DNA from: Cladopsammia gracilis
Lineage: Eukaryota > Cnidaria > Anthozoa > Scleractinia > Dendrophylliidae
Assembly (NCBI GenBank): GCA_022457155.1
Contig: JAJGOT010000021.1
Coordinates: forward strand, 2,721,001-2,785,000
Length of the DNA stretch: 64,000 nt
Direction: 5' to 3'
Shown: positions 11,097 to 20,935 of the stretch, piece by piece
Position numbering within the stretch: the first letter of the stretch is position 1
How the letters are laid out: each line of letters opens with the position of its first letter
Position numbers and translations under genes: made by a program
The notes under the pieces: model-generated
Database searches by the model: none
Told to the model about the DNA's origin: nothing
Seen by the model: only the letters and a program-made list of their open reading frames with translations

Positions 11097-11309
11097 ATGG
11101 ATACATCTGCTGTATTGCAGTTTCGTCTGAGAAAAGTACCTGATCGTTGCTTTCATAAGCCTTGGTACAATGGTTTGATTAAAGGGTATAGAATGTATGT
11201 TTTAATATACCACCCAACAAGAAGCGATCCTATGTTGTTCTACCAAGAGAACAGACCTGAAATCGTTAGGATGATAAAAAAAACAGACATCTTACAGTAC
11301 TCCTTTTAA
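11097..11309 (+). pseudogene. PolB N-terminal fragment, left arm
   Basis: The 70-codon frame starts after the TIR promoter and shares with the right-hand PolB a near-identical start and the block MLFYQENRPEIVRMI (right copy DLFYQENKPTIVRTI). The residues between are diverged, so it comes from a related but distinct polymerase. It stops after 70 residues, before any exonuclease motif. Non-coding sequence follows to 11600. Confidence 0.6.
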
Positions 11310-11599
11310 AGTGTCTTTAAGCCTAGGTGTAGAGATTAAAAAAAGTGTACGATGGGAGTAGTAATATCGAGTGTTTTTTACGGGTGTGGCCCCTTCTGGT
11401 TAATAGATTCAAGATGACGCCAAAGCTCATTGAGGGGTGGATAATAAATTCAAGATGGCCGCTTACGAGCTGTAAAATAGAACGTATCTGTGGTCGAAAA
11501 AGAGCCATACCCGGGCAAGTGTCATTGCGCAATATCACGCGCGCATGGGAACGAGGTCAATAACGTCACACATACTATTAAAAATTCACAAAATTTATT

Positions 11600-12570
11600 T
11601 TATAAAATAATAAAACCTGATTTACGCGTGGGTGTGTGTGAGGGTCCTAGTGACCACTCGTCCCAGACTCTTTTTACAAATCCAACAAATTTATTGATGT
11701 TCAATTCATCTTCTTCTTTGTATCCATATGGGTATGTGGCACAGGTCAGCGGATCCAATACCCTTTTTGTGTAAACCAAATGGTACTGCTTGTTTTCTGG
11801 AAAGGCGAAGAGATGATGATGTTTTGCATCCCGGTGTATCTGGAAGCTCTTGATGACTTGAATTTGGCGCGTGTTCTTCAGCGGTTTCAGCACCTCGTCG
11901 AGGACGTTTTGCCTCATCACTTGGTAATTTAATTGGACCGCTCCTTCACTGTTGAGGCTGAAACCTCGAACTTTGCAACAAGTTTTACCTCGCAAGGTCT
12001 CGTACCCGTAGTTCTTGGGACCACCCGATACGAATTCGATGATGTGGTCTCCCGCGTCGAGCTCATCTTTGAATTCTCCGAGAAAATCGCAGAGGGGTGG
12101 GTCGGTTTCACCGGGACGACTGATGAAAATGACAGAGTCCGTGTCGTAATACAGACAGCGTTCTCCCAAGAGCTCCAAGGCTTCGTATAAGTGTAATCGG
12201 GCGCAAAAAGTGGTGAAGCAAGGAATGAATATGTTCAGGTTCAGTGATATGCTGAATTCCCCCTCTTGCTGTTTGTAATACACCTCTAACCACTCTTCAG
12301 TGAGTGGACTCACATGTCTGACGTCATGTTTGTCTGAGTCCAGGAACTTGTGAAAAGCCACATCGTCGACGAATTCTTTGACCTGGGTCTTGTTTACTTG
12401 TTGGCCAAACTTGCCCCACATGGAGTTGAGCATGATCTTAGCCACTTGCCTCAGACCTGGATTGTACTCCATGTTTTGGGCATCAAGGTGAATACCTTCC
12501 TTTTCGTAGTATCGTTGAATGTACTCGGCCTTTACCTCTTCGGTCCCCCTCCAGCTGGCCAAACCTGACG
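11600..12570 (-). pseudogene. PolB C-terminal fragment, inverted copy 1
   Basis: This carries the last third of a family-B polymerase: motif B helix region LNSMWGKFGQ, motif C LYYDTDSVIF with both catalytic aspartates, the thumb block EFVSGGPKNYGYET and the terminal PYGYKEEDEL. The open frame extends to 12697, but the N-terminal part translates palindrome spacer, so the real fragment ends near 12570. It is a different lineage from the PolB at 22605-26257 and closer to the fragment at 865-1312. Confidence 0.8.
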
Positions 12571-13403
12571 AATCAGCACTTGTTATGACCAAATAAGGAA
12601 GTTGGCGTGGGTTAGGAACACGTGGGGAAGGAGACAAACCTGACCAATCAGGTTTGGCCAGCTGGAGGGGGACCGAGGAGGAAAAGGCCGAGTACATTCA
12701 ACGATACTACGGAAAGGAAGGTATTCACCTTGATACCCAAAACATGGAGTACAATCCAGGTCTGAGACAAGTGGCTAAGATCATGCTCAACTCCATGTGG
12801 GGCAAGTTTGGCCAACAAGTAAACAAGACCCAGGTCAAAGAATTCGTCGACCATGTGGCTTTTCACAAGTTCCTGGACTCAGACAAACATTAAGTAAGAT
12901 ATGTGAGTCCACTCACTGAAGAGTGGTTAGAGGTGCATTACAAACAGCAAGAGGGGGACGTCAGCGTATCACTGAACCTGAACATATTCATTGCTTGCTT
13001 CACCACTCGTTGCGCCCGATTACACTTATACGAAGCCTTGGAGCTCTTGGGAGAACGCTGTCTGTATTACGACACGGACTCTGTCAATTTCATCAGTCGT
13101 CCCGGTGAAACCGACCCATCCCTCGGCGATTTTCTCGGAGAATTCAAAGATGTGCTCGACGCGGGAGACCACATCAGCGAATTCGTATCGGGTGGTCCCA
13201 AGAACTACGGGTACCAGACCTTGCGAGGTAAAACTTGTTGCAAAGTTCGAGGTTTCAGCCTCAACAGTGAAGGAGCGGTCCAATTAAATTACCAAGTGAT
13301 GAGGCAAAGCGTACTCGACGAGGTGCAGAAACCGCTGAAGAACACGCGCCAAATTCAAGTCATCAAGAGCTTCCAGATACACCGGGATGCAAAACATCAT
13401 CAT
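11812..13403. repeat. 0.75-kb inverted duplication of a PolB C-terminus
   Basis: Left arm 11812-12562 and right arm 12652-13403 are head-to-head copies of the same polymerase segment, with a short central spacer of about 90 bp. By eye roughly nine in ten encoded residues agree. The spacer itself contains a smaller inverted block (ACCTGACNAATCAG). Confidence 0.9.
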
Positions 13404-13421
13404 ATAGCGGAGAAAGAGTAA
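12650..13421 (+). pseudogene. PolB C-terminal fragment, inverted copy 2
   Basis: Mirror copy of 11812-12570. It retains LNSMWGKFGQ, LYYDTDSVNF and EFVSGGPKNYGYQT. An in-frame TAA at 12891-12893 interrupts it. It loses homology at about 13403, before the terminal PYGY block present in copy 1, and the frame closes at 13421 in unrelated sequence. Confidence 0.8.
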
Positions 13422-13425
13422 ACAA

Positions 13426-13738
13426 ATGACTGTTTGTCGACGCTTACTTCAGAACGTGCTCTTTAAAACAGGTAGAACCGAGTCTAACTCATAACGAGTT
13501 TTTAAACGGAGGGAACGAATATAAGACAAAAAGCAACTTACTTGCGTGGGGTGTTTGTTATTTATTTAGCAAACAGAAAATATCTAGATACCAAAACAAA
13601 CTCATCGACCTTGGGGCATTAAAAACAAAACCATTGTTTGAGAAGGTAATGAATTCCATTGCAGATAAAGACATCTGGTGTTGTTACGGTAGAGTAAGGA
13701 TGTCGTTTACAAAACAGGACGAAGACGAGGAGTTTTAA
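13426..13738 (+). pseudogene. Unrecognised ORF fragment without start codon
   Basis: An open frame of about 104 codons follows a stop and has no ATG near its beginning. The middle is basic and hydrophobic, and the C-terminus is acidic (QDEDEEF). It has no TATA motif, unlike most genes of this element. It is probably the tail of a gene truncated when the PolB palindrome formed. I do not recognise the family. Confidence 0.35.
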
Positions 13739-13750
13739 CGTTTAATTTCT

Positions 13751-14089
13751 ATGCATAAAGCGTTTTCGAATGAGGGTTTAGAAGGCCCAAAACCTGTGGC
13801 ATTGTTTGCGTGGAAACGTCTAGATCTGACTGAAATTTGGACAACAAAGGAACCGAATTTCTTAGAAAACATTCAAGAAGCAGTAGAGTGTTTTCATCGG
13901 AAGTTATCCAGTATACGAGGCAAAATAACAGAACTAGCTTACAAAGATGACAACCCTGGTAAAACTTACGCAAAGCTTATATCTAAGAAACAAGAGGAAA
14001 CAATACCAAACACCGGCGATGATACTGACTTTATGTTAGAAAGCTTTCTACAGAAAGAATTTAATGAATATGAGCAACAGGAAATATAA
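13751..14089 (+). CDS. Hypothetical Polinton ORF, 112 aa
   Basis: A small plus-strand frame 12 nt after the previous one, ending 2 nt before the convergent VLTF3-like gene. It is rich in charged residues and predicted to be mostly helical and soluble. There is no TATA-ATG signal, so this may be the distal part of a larger broken gene. I see no ATPase Walker motif and no protease triad. Family not recognised. Confidence 0.4.
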   Translation: MHKAFSNEGLEGPKPVALFAWKRLDLTEIWTTKEPNFLENIQEAVECFHRKLSSIRGKITELAYKDDNPGKTYAKLISKKQEETIPNTGDDTDFMLESFLQKEFNEYEQQEI

Positions 14090-14091
14090 TG

Positions 14092-14845
14092 TCACGGTAC
14101 ATGATTAATGCCTGCGGCTTTAATAGCTTTATTCCAATGAAGTTCGTTCTTTAGATTTGTAGAGGGTTTCTGAAGTTTTATGTAAAATAAAATCTCACGC
14201 TGTGGTCCTTCTGGTAAAATTCGATCTAAGATTTGATAAATTACGAACGAATAATTAAAATATTTCGGTAGATGATCCCTTATTTTAGTATAAACAGACA
14301 TGATTTGACCTTTTTGTTCTTCTGTTAATTTGTGGGAGGTTTTATCGGAAATGGAGTCGAGTATACGTTTAAGTCTGTATTTTAAAGCATAATTATAATT
14401 AGAACGGCTCTTAATTTTGGTATAGCTCTTCGATATTAAAGGCAGCTCCGTCTATTATTTCAACGCGTCCGCATTTAACACAATAGAGTTCTGTTGAATT
14501 TAATTCGAGCGAAAATGAGCCGCCACATTCTAGACACGATTCTATTCTTTTGTTTGTTCTAATCCAAGTGGTCACAAACTCGTTTTCACGGTATTCTTGA
14601 ATAAACTCTTGTTTTGCTGTAGAACTAAGTGTTTCAAAGATGGCATAGAGTTTTTCTGGCAGTTGTGAGCGGTAAAGTTCGGTTGAATAAGAACTGCCAG
14701 TGAGTGAACGTAGAACGGCTTGTTTATGTTTTAGGTCTAAGATATCTAGTTCTGTCTTATATTTTTCTTTTTTATCCATTCGTCTAACGATAGACAGTTG
14801 TGTGTTGAAACGCTCATAAACTTCAGTATCTCGCAACGTCATCAT
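14092..14845 (-). pseudogene. VLTF3-like late transcription factor, frameshifted
   Basis: The N-terminal helical region is followed by a zinc ribbon, CLECGGSFSLE with YCVKCGRVE, and then a C-terminal helical domain (PKYFNYSFVIYQILDRIL). This is the layout of poxvirus VLTF3-like proteins found in NCLDVs, virophages and Polinton-type elements, where they drive late gene transcription. A frame change near 14415 splits it. I prefer a start at 14845 over the upstream ATG at 14866, because a TATATAGGC motif lies just before 14845 and matches the start sites of neighbouring genes. Confidence 0.62.
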
Positions 14846-14962
14846 GCCTATATATTTTTTATGCAAATGTTCAATTAGGCAAACTTAAGATGAGCACAAT
14901 TTACACATGTGTGTGTATTTCATAATTGTTCCACGAAATTTATGCTACGTTGCCCCAATGAT

Positions 14963-15104
14963 TTAATTGTATGCGAGCCCGCCACAGCTGTGGCGCTCGT
15001 AGTAATAAATTAACTCAGATGATGCATCACGCTACGTTAACTCTAATAAATTAATTTTATGCGAGACCGCCACAGCTGTGGCGTTCGTAGTTATAAATTA
15101 ACTC
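14963..15104. promoter_or_regulatory. Duplicated palindrome CGCCACAGCTGTGGCG
   Basis: A 55-bp unit occurs twice, at 14963-15018 and 15049-15104. Each is centred on the perfect 16-bp palindrome CGCCACAGCTGTGGCG, flanked by GCGAG and by TTAATT/AATTAA. It sits between the stop of the 15124 gene and the start region of the VLTF3-like gene. It could be a terminator, an operator or a replication-related hairpin. No function is proven. Confidence 0.7.
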
Positions 15105-15123
15105 GATTTCATTGGAGGCAACG

Positions 15124-15846
15124 TCACGTGTCAAGCCTTGTCACGCGATTACGTTCTTTTGTTAGATAAAGCTGGAAACCAGAGTTTAGCCTTTCAAATC
15201 TGACTTGGATTGAGCGGCTAAGGAACTTATCTTTTTTTTGCAATATAGCTCGTTCTTCATTGCGAATTTCTTTTCTGATTTTTTCAAGATCTGGCGATCG
15301 GGTTTGCCCGCCTTGAGTAGACTTTGTTTCTCCAGAGCGGATAAAGATTTTCAGTTTGTGATATTTTTCAAGCTCACGCAGAATTATTGAAAATTCTGAT
15401 TCACTGATGCGATTGTCCGTTAGCGCCTTTGATACCAACTCATTGACAGAGATTCGTTTAGCAATGGCAAGTGTGTAGATTTTTTCATGTTTAGTTATCT
15501 TCCTTTCAAGCCGTTTGCTAAACGCAGCCAGACCAGCTGATGATAATCCTGAAATCATTGCGATACCGGCTAGTGCAGGGCTAGCGATAATTTCGATACC
15601 ACTCAAGGCTGTTCCCAATGTGGCAGATGATGAGCCAGTAGAAATGAAACCAAGGCCTACAGACGAATAATGAACAAAGGAGTTGGTTCGTTTGTATTTC
15701 TTTGCGACGTGTCTGTAGTGGTCGGCCTCTGCACTCAATTCTTTCTGTATGTCCGAGATTTTCTTTAGACGAAAGTCATCGCCATTTGGTAATACTGGGT
15801 AGAGCGGTAGAGTTTCTCTATATTCCAGTACATTGGCAGAATTCAT
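15124..15846 (-). CDS. Polinton membrane-associated protein, 240 aa, unknown function
   Basis: Intact frame. Residues 1-60 are hydrophilic with a helical KKISDIQKEL segment. Residues 60-110 are a Gly/Ser/Ala-rich hydrophobic stretch (two likely membrane helices) ending AAFSKRLERKI. The rest is charged coiled-coil-like helix. I recall similar proteins from cnidarian Polinton-type elements but know no function. A membrane-active or lipid-associated virion component is conceivable. The start is supported by a TATATATACC motif at 15847-15865. It is the best-preserved gene of the element. Confidence 0.6.
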   Translation of the reverse strand: MNSANVLEYRETLPLYPVLPNGDDFRLKKISDIQKELSAEADHYRHVAKKYKRTNSFVHYSSVGLGFISTGSSSATLGTALSGIEIIASPALAGIAMISGLSSAGLAAFSKRLERKITKHEKIYTLAIAKRISVNELVSKALTDNRISESEFSIILRELEKYHKLKIFIRSGETKSTQGGQTRSPDLEKIRKEIRNEERAILQKKDKFLSRSIQVRFERLNSGFQLYLTKERNRVTRLDT

Positions 15847-15865
15847 GGTGAGGTATATATAATAT
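15847..15865 (-). promoter_or_regulatory. TATA-ATG promoter motif
   Basis: TATATATACCTCACC directly precedes the ATG of the 15124-15846 gene, matching the signal before other genes of this element. Confidence 0.6.
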
Positions 15866-15866
15866 T

Positions 15867-16542
15867 TTAATTTATCTCTATTTCAAATTCTAAGGGCATG
15901 TTGTTGAAGTCAAAGAGGTCATTGTTTACGTCTCTGACTGATATAGACACGCTATTTACATAATCGCCAGAAGAGGTGTCACGCAAGATGTTTTGTTGCC
16001 TTGACTCATAAAAAAACTTTCTCATAGGATATCCCACGAACATCAAATCGAGCCAAAACTGTAGAAGGCTTCCCATTGAGTAGGTTTTGTTCTTTATCAA
16101 CTAGATCACAGTGGATAAAGTAAGTACTTGGTGACGTTAATCCTTTTACAAATGTTGTTGGCCACAGCAATTTAGGATTTATACCAAGCAATTCAGATAG
16201 ATCGCGGTCTAGTTTCACCTCTTCCGGGTATTCTTTGAAAATTATCATCGACCCCAATGGCGTGTCTGTCTCGGTTGATAATTTATAATCTTCGTCTGGG
16301 AATACGTTTTCCAATTCCTTTACTAAATACTCAAGAGTGTAATGCCCCGGAAGAAGTCTTCTGACAGTTCCTTCTTTAATAGGCCCATTAGTAAACAATG
16401 TTATCTCTCCTCTTTGTTTCAAAGTATTCCACGAATTGTAAAGCGAGCAGGATAAAAGCCGGATATAACTCGGTTTATGGAGCGGGTGATCGAAGTAGAT
16501 GGTGTGAGGGTTCGAAGGCGCGACGATTGTTTGCACAACCAT
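15867..16542 (-). pseudogene. Probable virion structural protein (minor capsid candidate)
   Basis: The N-terminal half has SYIRLLSCSLYNSW and LLPGHYTLEYLVKEL. The C-terminal half has beta-rich blocks (TSPSTYFIHCDLVDKEQNLL, then VNSVSISVRDVNNDLFDF). These blocks recur in cnidarian Polinton-like elements. Length near 220 residues and beta-strand content fit a single jelly-roll or fibre-like structural protein, but that is inference. A frame change in a homopolymer near 16010-16017 splits the gene. Confidence 0.5.
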
Positions 16543-16585
16543 TGTGTATATAATAGAATTTTAAAATATAAATATATATGCAATC
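16543..16585. promoter_or_regulatory. Divergent promoter with two TATA motifs
   Basis: TATATAC lies just before the minus-strand ATG at 16542, and AATATATATGCAATC precedes the plus-strand ATG at 16586. The 43-bp gap leaves almost no 5' leader on either side. Confidence 0.6.
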
Positions 16586-17156
16586 ATGTTTGACAGGTAT
16601 GAAGGTGGATTTAACCCTAACCCGCCCCCGTTTTTTACTCCTCCAAATGCCCTCCAGTCAAGGTATATCAGCAAAAAAAAAAAACCGCAGTTGATCCTGA
16701 AATGGTTTGGATGAGAACACCGGAGGCTGCCAAGCTCTCACCAGCAGCCAAAGCAAAGGCAATCTCAGACTTCAAAAAGCGTTTACCAAACGCTGATATG
16801 TCAAAGTTTAGAGTAGAGGTTAGTTTTTCGAACATCACAAAGCCACGGGAGAAGTGCTTTTCATAGAGGGCCCAGGCTCATGGGCGTTCGTTTCAGACAT
16901 AGAGCCAAAGGATTGAACTCAAGCTATAAAAGACGCCTTCGGCTTGCATCAAGACGGAGGTTTCAGTTATCAGTTATCATTTAATAGGGGCCCAATCACA
17001 AAACTAATCCCGGCCGTTGAGTTTTCAAAAACAATAAGCAAACAAATGACAGTTGGCGATGTCTTGGACAATGAGTACAGGATTTACGTGACGCCGACAG
17101 AGTTCTTTTCAACCAAGTTCAGGGAGATTTTCAAAGACTCAGATAAAATTCACTAA
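16586..17156 (+). pseudogene. Broken Polinton ORF, unknown product
   Basis: It starts after a TATA motif with MFDRYEGGFNPNPPPFF, a Pro-rich N-terminus. Frame changes occur in an A run near 16675 and near 16840, and an in-frame TGA lies at 16915-16917. The last 70 codons (16944-17156) are open and end in a helical, basic region. I do not recognise the family. Position next to structural genes suggests a virion role. Confidence 0.5.
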
Positions 17157-17193
17157 ATCTAAGTACGCAAGGAAGTGGCTCAGAAGCCACAAC

Positions 17194-18368
17194 ATGTCTT
17201 TCTGGCCACAACAGCTAAACTTTGCTTTGTGGTGCGCGACAACAGGCTCTGGGATCTCTCGTGATATCCTGTTCTCATCCTCCCTAGATCTCAGCCTGAA
17301 GCTCAGGTCTTTTTATCTCTTCCACGTTTATTTCACAACAAGACGAATCCTGTTCGAGATGGGCGGAATACAGAGTTTTAGCGCTTTGCCCGGCGACCCG
17401 ACATTCAATAAGCAAGAACACAAATACGATATGCCATCTTATAACAGAATCTGTGCTGAGTTCGGTGTCGTCCCTAGCACTGACTTCCGTTTCACATTCG
17501 GTAATAACCACGGCCTCGGCAGTGTATACATTGGGGCAACTGGGCTGGGTATCATCTCTACTGATTACGTATACCCCGACCCTGATCTTGCGTTGTTCGA
17601 CGATGAGCGTGTAACAAACAGAAATGACCCGAATTACAAGGCTAATGGAATTTCTTATACTCTAAATGACACTCAGCTAACCAGTTCGAGCATTTTGTGC
17701 CAAACCTATCACAAGGGTTAACACAAGCGGGGCTGTCGCGAATGAACCAGTCAATCGAGGCCTTTGTCTATTGTATTCTCGGATCCCAAGTTAATACTAG
17801 AAGCAGCATTCTTGGTGCAGGCGGGCGGGCTAAGGAGACACAGAGTGATTTCCTAGTCCTTATGGAAGACACAATCAGAACACCAGACATTTCAAAGAGC
17901 GTTCAGCATTTTCAGCTATCTATTGAAGAGGCAAAGATGCGCTTGGCCTTTGCAGTAGCGCCCGGATGCTGGCTTATGCCATCACGCATGGTTATAAACA
18001 CAGAGAGCGTGGTGGGGTATAACAATCAGCTAAAGCAGGCAACACAAAGGATGAAGCTGGGTGTGAACAACGATGTTAATCTGAGTACAAGAAAGGCCTC
18101 ACTGCGCCTCATGGATGGTGGCCCATCAAACATCAATCCACAAAACAGCCACCCATCGCACCCTATTCACAAACAGGCAACACAGGCACAGGGTCTGGGT
18201 GAAAAGCCCGCAAAGCCAGCACCAAGCGCGCCAGCCCCCACACCAGCCCAGCCGGCTTCATCACAAGAGACCCCCAAAGACACTAAAATCGAGCCGCATC
18301 ACCTAAACAAGGCAATCGTTGCTGTTGGTGTGCTTGCTTTGACAGGCTTTGTTGCTTGGATGCGTTAA
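17194..18368 (+). pseudogene. Conserved Polinton protein with C-terminal membrane anchor
   Basis: The N-terminal region (SFWPQQLNFALWCATTGSGI, then FHVYFTTRRILFEMGGIQ) and the middle (LSRMNQSIEAFVYCILGSQV) are blocks I recognise from cnidarian Polinton-like elements. A Pro/Ala-rich linker at 18170-18280 precedes a C-terminal membrane helix (AIVAVGVLALTGFVAW). It is probably an internal or membrane-linked virion protein. A frame change near 17700 divides it. The start has no TATA motif. A six-pair hairpin (GTGGCT/AGCCAC) lies at 17175-17190 just before the ATG. Confidence 0.55.
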
Positions 18369-19740
18369 CGTTTGCGCTTGGTGATTTTCTCCATCAAGAA
18401 GGCAACTACGGCAAGGATTAGCAGCCAAGTGTGCTCACCCCAAGAAAGGAGATAACCTGACCGGTCGTTTTGAAAATAAAGCTCACGATCAAACCGATGA
18501 GGCCGGGCAGGATGGAGGCTACTTTTTTGCCAATCTCTTTAAGACCATTGCCAATAGCCTTTGTACCAGCTTTCAAGGCATTCATGACGGAAAGAGTCAC
18601 AGCTCCTATGACTACTAGACCAGCAGCCAGAACAATCGCTTGTAAAGTCCACCCATATTTCTTGAAAATATTTTTTACCCTTTCCCGAAGAGACAGGCCT
18701 TCTTCCCTTTCTTGAACCTGTGTTCTTAGCCTGCCTAGCTATCCTTCTCGCTCTTCAACTCTGGCTTCCGCGGCTTCTCTGTCAGATGGAGAAGTGTTCT
18801 CATCCTCTATCACGCGCCTGTCTTCCTCGTTTTGACATTCAAGCTCTGCTTCTTGTTCTCTTAGATCTTCAAGGGGTTTGGTGGTGTCCAGTCTTGCTTC
18901 GACAGCATTTCTTTCTTTTTCTTTGGCAGAAAGTTGTGTTCTGAGTTTGTCAACCTTTGCTTGCTCTTTGTCTGTTTGTTTCTGTATTTTTTGAAGGGCA
19001 CCTAATTCTTTTTCTAGATTTCAAGATCGCCTTGAAGATTCTTTTTCAGCCGTTTCAGTCTATCTAGCTCGGTTTGACTATCAACACCTGAACCGTGTTC
19101 TTGTTCCAGAGCGTTAATCCTAGCTTGAGTTTGTTCGATTCTGTTCCTGAGGTTTTGCACCTCATTTGCTGCTTGTTGTTGTTCTTCAGCAAGCCTTTCC
19201 GCCTCGTTCAGGTGTTTTTCTGCTTCTTTTAGCTTTTGTCTTTCTTCCCTTATAATTGTATTGTCTTCAGAGACAATCTCTTCAGCGCTTGGTCCAAGAG
19301 GCCCTTTGAACTTGTCTGTGAACGATTTAAGAAGGCCTGAGCCATCCTGCTTAAGAATGGGAGTTTCACCACCCCTTGACCCGAAGGAAACGATTTTAGT
19401 TTCATTTCCGCTTTTTTTTACTAAAACCAATTGGGCCTAATTTACCGAAATCCACATTTGGAAAGCGCCTTTTAATCCACTTCTTAGCTCTACCAAGCGC
19501 TTTTTGTTTGTCTTCAGTATGTGTGAAGTCACTAAGCAGAGGGATGTCTTCAGGATCAAATCCGCTCTGCTCACGAGGCAATCGAGTCATTTCATGCTCT
19601 TCACCGCCATGATATGGGGTTAAAGCAGCGTCTGGTTGAAAGGGCCTTGTTGTGTCAACTTCTTCTTCTTCGTCATCAACATCAACATCGACCTCAGTAT
19701 TGTGGTCTATATCGTCCAAGTCAAATCCACCTTCTGCCAT
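18365..19740 (-). pseudogene. Coiled-coil membrane protein, broken
   Basis: It begins after a TATA motif with an acidic N-terminus (MAEGGFDLDDID, then DDEEEEVD). A basic block follows (KKWIKRRFPNVDF), then a long heptad-type coiled coil (about 19270 down to 18750), and two or three membrane helices (LPGLIGLIVSFIF and a last hydrophobic segment near 18380-18430). Frame changes occur near 19410, in 18715-19014 and near 18445. It is a large cnidarian Polinton family of unknown function. Its stop overlaps the stop of the convergent gene in one TTAA. Confidence 0.55.
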
Positions 19741-19798
19741 TATATATCAAAGTATATAAATATTTTTTTTTTAAAAAAATAATATATATATTCCGGCT
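19741..19798. promoter_or_regulatory. Divergent promoter between coiled-coil and capsid genes
   Basis: A minus-facing TATATATC/TATATAAATA pair sits at 19741-19762. A plus-facing AATATATATATTCCGGCT sits before the ATG at 19799. A T/A homopolymer separates them. Confidence 0.6.
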
Positions 19799-20092
19799 AT
19801 GGCTGTGTAACCAAACCTTTTGCCCACTCACAACGAGAAGACTATTGGCGCAATGAAAGCAGAGCGCATCGTAAAGCGCATCACATTTGACCGCTCTGTG
19901 GCAAAACCCGGCGAGACCCTTAACGTTTCGGTGCCTAAGCTGAATGAACATGAGGTTATCGTGTCGGGCTCGCTTGCCTTGTTATTCAACATCGTCCTTA
20001 CGGCGGTCATGCGAATAACTATCTCGTCCAGAATGTCTCCAGAGCACTGGTTGACAGGCTAGTTGTGAAATTTGCAGCCACCACTGTGCAAG
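19799..20092 (+). pseudogene. Major capsid protein remnant, N-terminus only
   Basis: The frame from ATG 19799 has an in-frame stop at 19808-19810, then KAERIVKRITFDRSVAKPGE and VSVPKLNEHEVIVSGSLALL, which I recognise as the N-terminal region of the double jelly-roll capsid protein family of these elements. A frame change occurs near 20000. Homology then ends near 20090 in short tandem repeats. A full gene would be several times longer, so most has been deleted. The family call is recognition, not a search result. Confidence 0.55.
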
Positions 20093-20094
20093 GC

Positions 20095-20190
20095 ACAAGA
20101 ACGGACAAGAACTGGCAAGAACCTGGCAAGAACCTGGAAGAAACCTGGAAGAAACCTGGCAGAAACCAGGTAGGAACCAGGTAGGAATGA
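20095..20190. repeat. Short tandem repeat (AAGAACCTGG-type)
   Basis: About eight imperfect 10-bp units mark the deletion point of the capsid gene. Confidence 0.8.
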
Positions 20191-20199
20191 GTGCAGGTT

Positions 20200-20215
20200 T
20201 TTAAATATATACCTG
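20200..20215 (+). promoter_or_regulatory. TATA-ATG promoter motif
   Basis: AAATATATACCTG precedes ATG 20216. Confidence 0.55.
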
Positions 20216-20681
20216 ATGGAGACGATCCCTGAAGAAGCACCAACACCAGCAACCACCACGCACGTTACCTCTGATGTTCCAAAAGCTGTTCCAAAAACAG
20301 AAATCCTGGTCGTGTTGCTTCTGGCAAAAGACTAGCTGAGCGTAACCGTCTGGCTCGCGAAGCAAAAAAACAAGCTGCCAAAGCTGAAAATGCCCCTACT
20401 CCAAACACGACAAATACCCCACTTCAAACAAAGCCACAAACCAAGCCACAAATGACTCATCAAGCAACAGCGACAACTCAGGCTACTTTATTCTGGGGAT
20501 TGGTGGTTTGATTGTCTCCGCTTTAGGCGTATATTACCAACGTGAAGCCATTATGAAGACTCTTGGGCGTTCATCAAATGACCCGACTCCAGCTCCTCTA
20601 GCCGCAGAGAATGCTGTAACTACTCCTCCTGTAACACAGACAGCGCCAAAAAGAAGGACTGGAATTCGTGAGATGGAATAA
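20216..20681 (+). pseudogene. Small Polinton membrane protein, frameshifted
   Basis: A Pro/Thr-rich N-terminus is followed by a basic block (SGKRLAERNRLAREAKKQAA), a Thr/Gln-rich linker and a single membrane helix (YFILGIGGLIVSALGVYY), then a short tail. Frame changes occur near 20305 and near 20480. The layout is that of a small capsid-associated or membrane protein, function unknown. Confidence 0.5.
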
Positions 20682-20689
20682 AAAAATCC

Positions 20690-20706
20690 TATATATATAT
20701 ACCACC
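20690..20706 (+). promoter_or_regulatory. TATA-ATG promoter motif
   Basis: TATATATATACCACC precedes ATG 20707. Confidence 0.6.
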
Positions 20707-20901
20707 ATGTGCTACAATTGCTATATCAACTTACTCGGCTGGGTCGCCTTCACTTATTTTTGGCTTAAAACTAACTTCATCTTTTTCACAACACTTGCCA
20801 CGGCTATTGGTGAGGTCAAGGAAAATATAAAACAACAGGCGATTGCAGAATACGAAGATGACAGTGAAGATGAGAGTGAAGATGAGAGCAACTGGTCTTA
20901 A
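20707..20901 (+). CDS. Small acidic-tailed membrane protein, 64 aa
   Basis: I take ATG 20707 rather than the longer upstream frame because of the adjacent TATA motif. The N-terminal half is one hydrophobic helix (INLLGWVAFTYFW with TNFIFFTTLATAI), and the C-terminal half is strongly acidic (EDDSEDESEDES). The frame is intact. No family is recognised. Confidence 0.45.
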   Translation: MCYNCYINLLGWVAFTYFWLKTNFIFFTTLATAIGEVKENIKQQAIAEYEDDSEDESEDESNWS

Positions 20902-20921
20902 TTATTAAGTTGTAAAAACAA

Positions 20922-20935
20922 CTTATATATACACC
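20922..20935 (+). promoter_or_regulatory. TATA-ATG promoter motif
   Basis: TTATATATACACC precedes ATG 20936. Confidence 0.6.

Noticed and set aside
11933..12190. Short frames antisense to the PolB fragments
   Set aside because: They mirror the coding strand of the inverted copies (also 13026-13283) and have no independent support.
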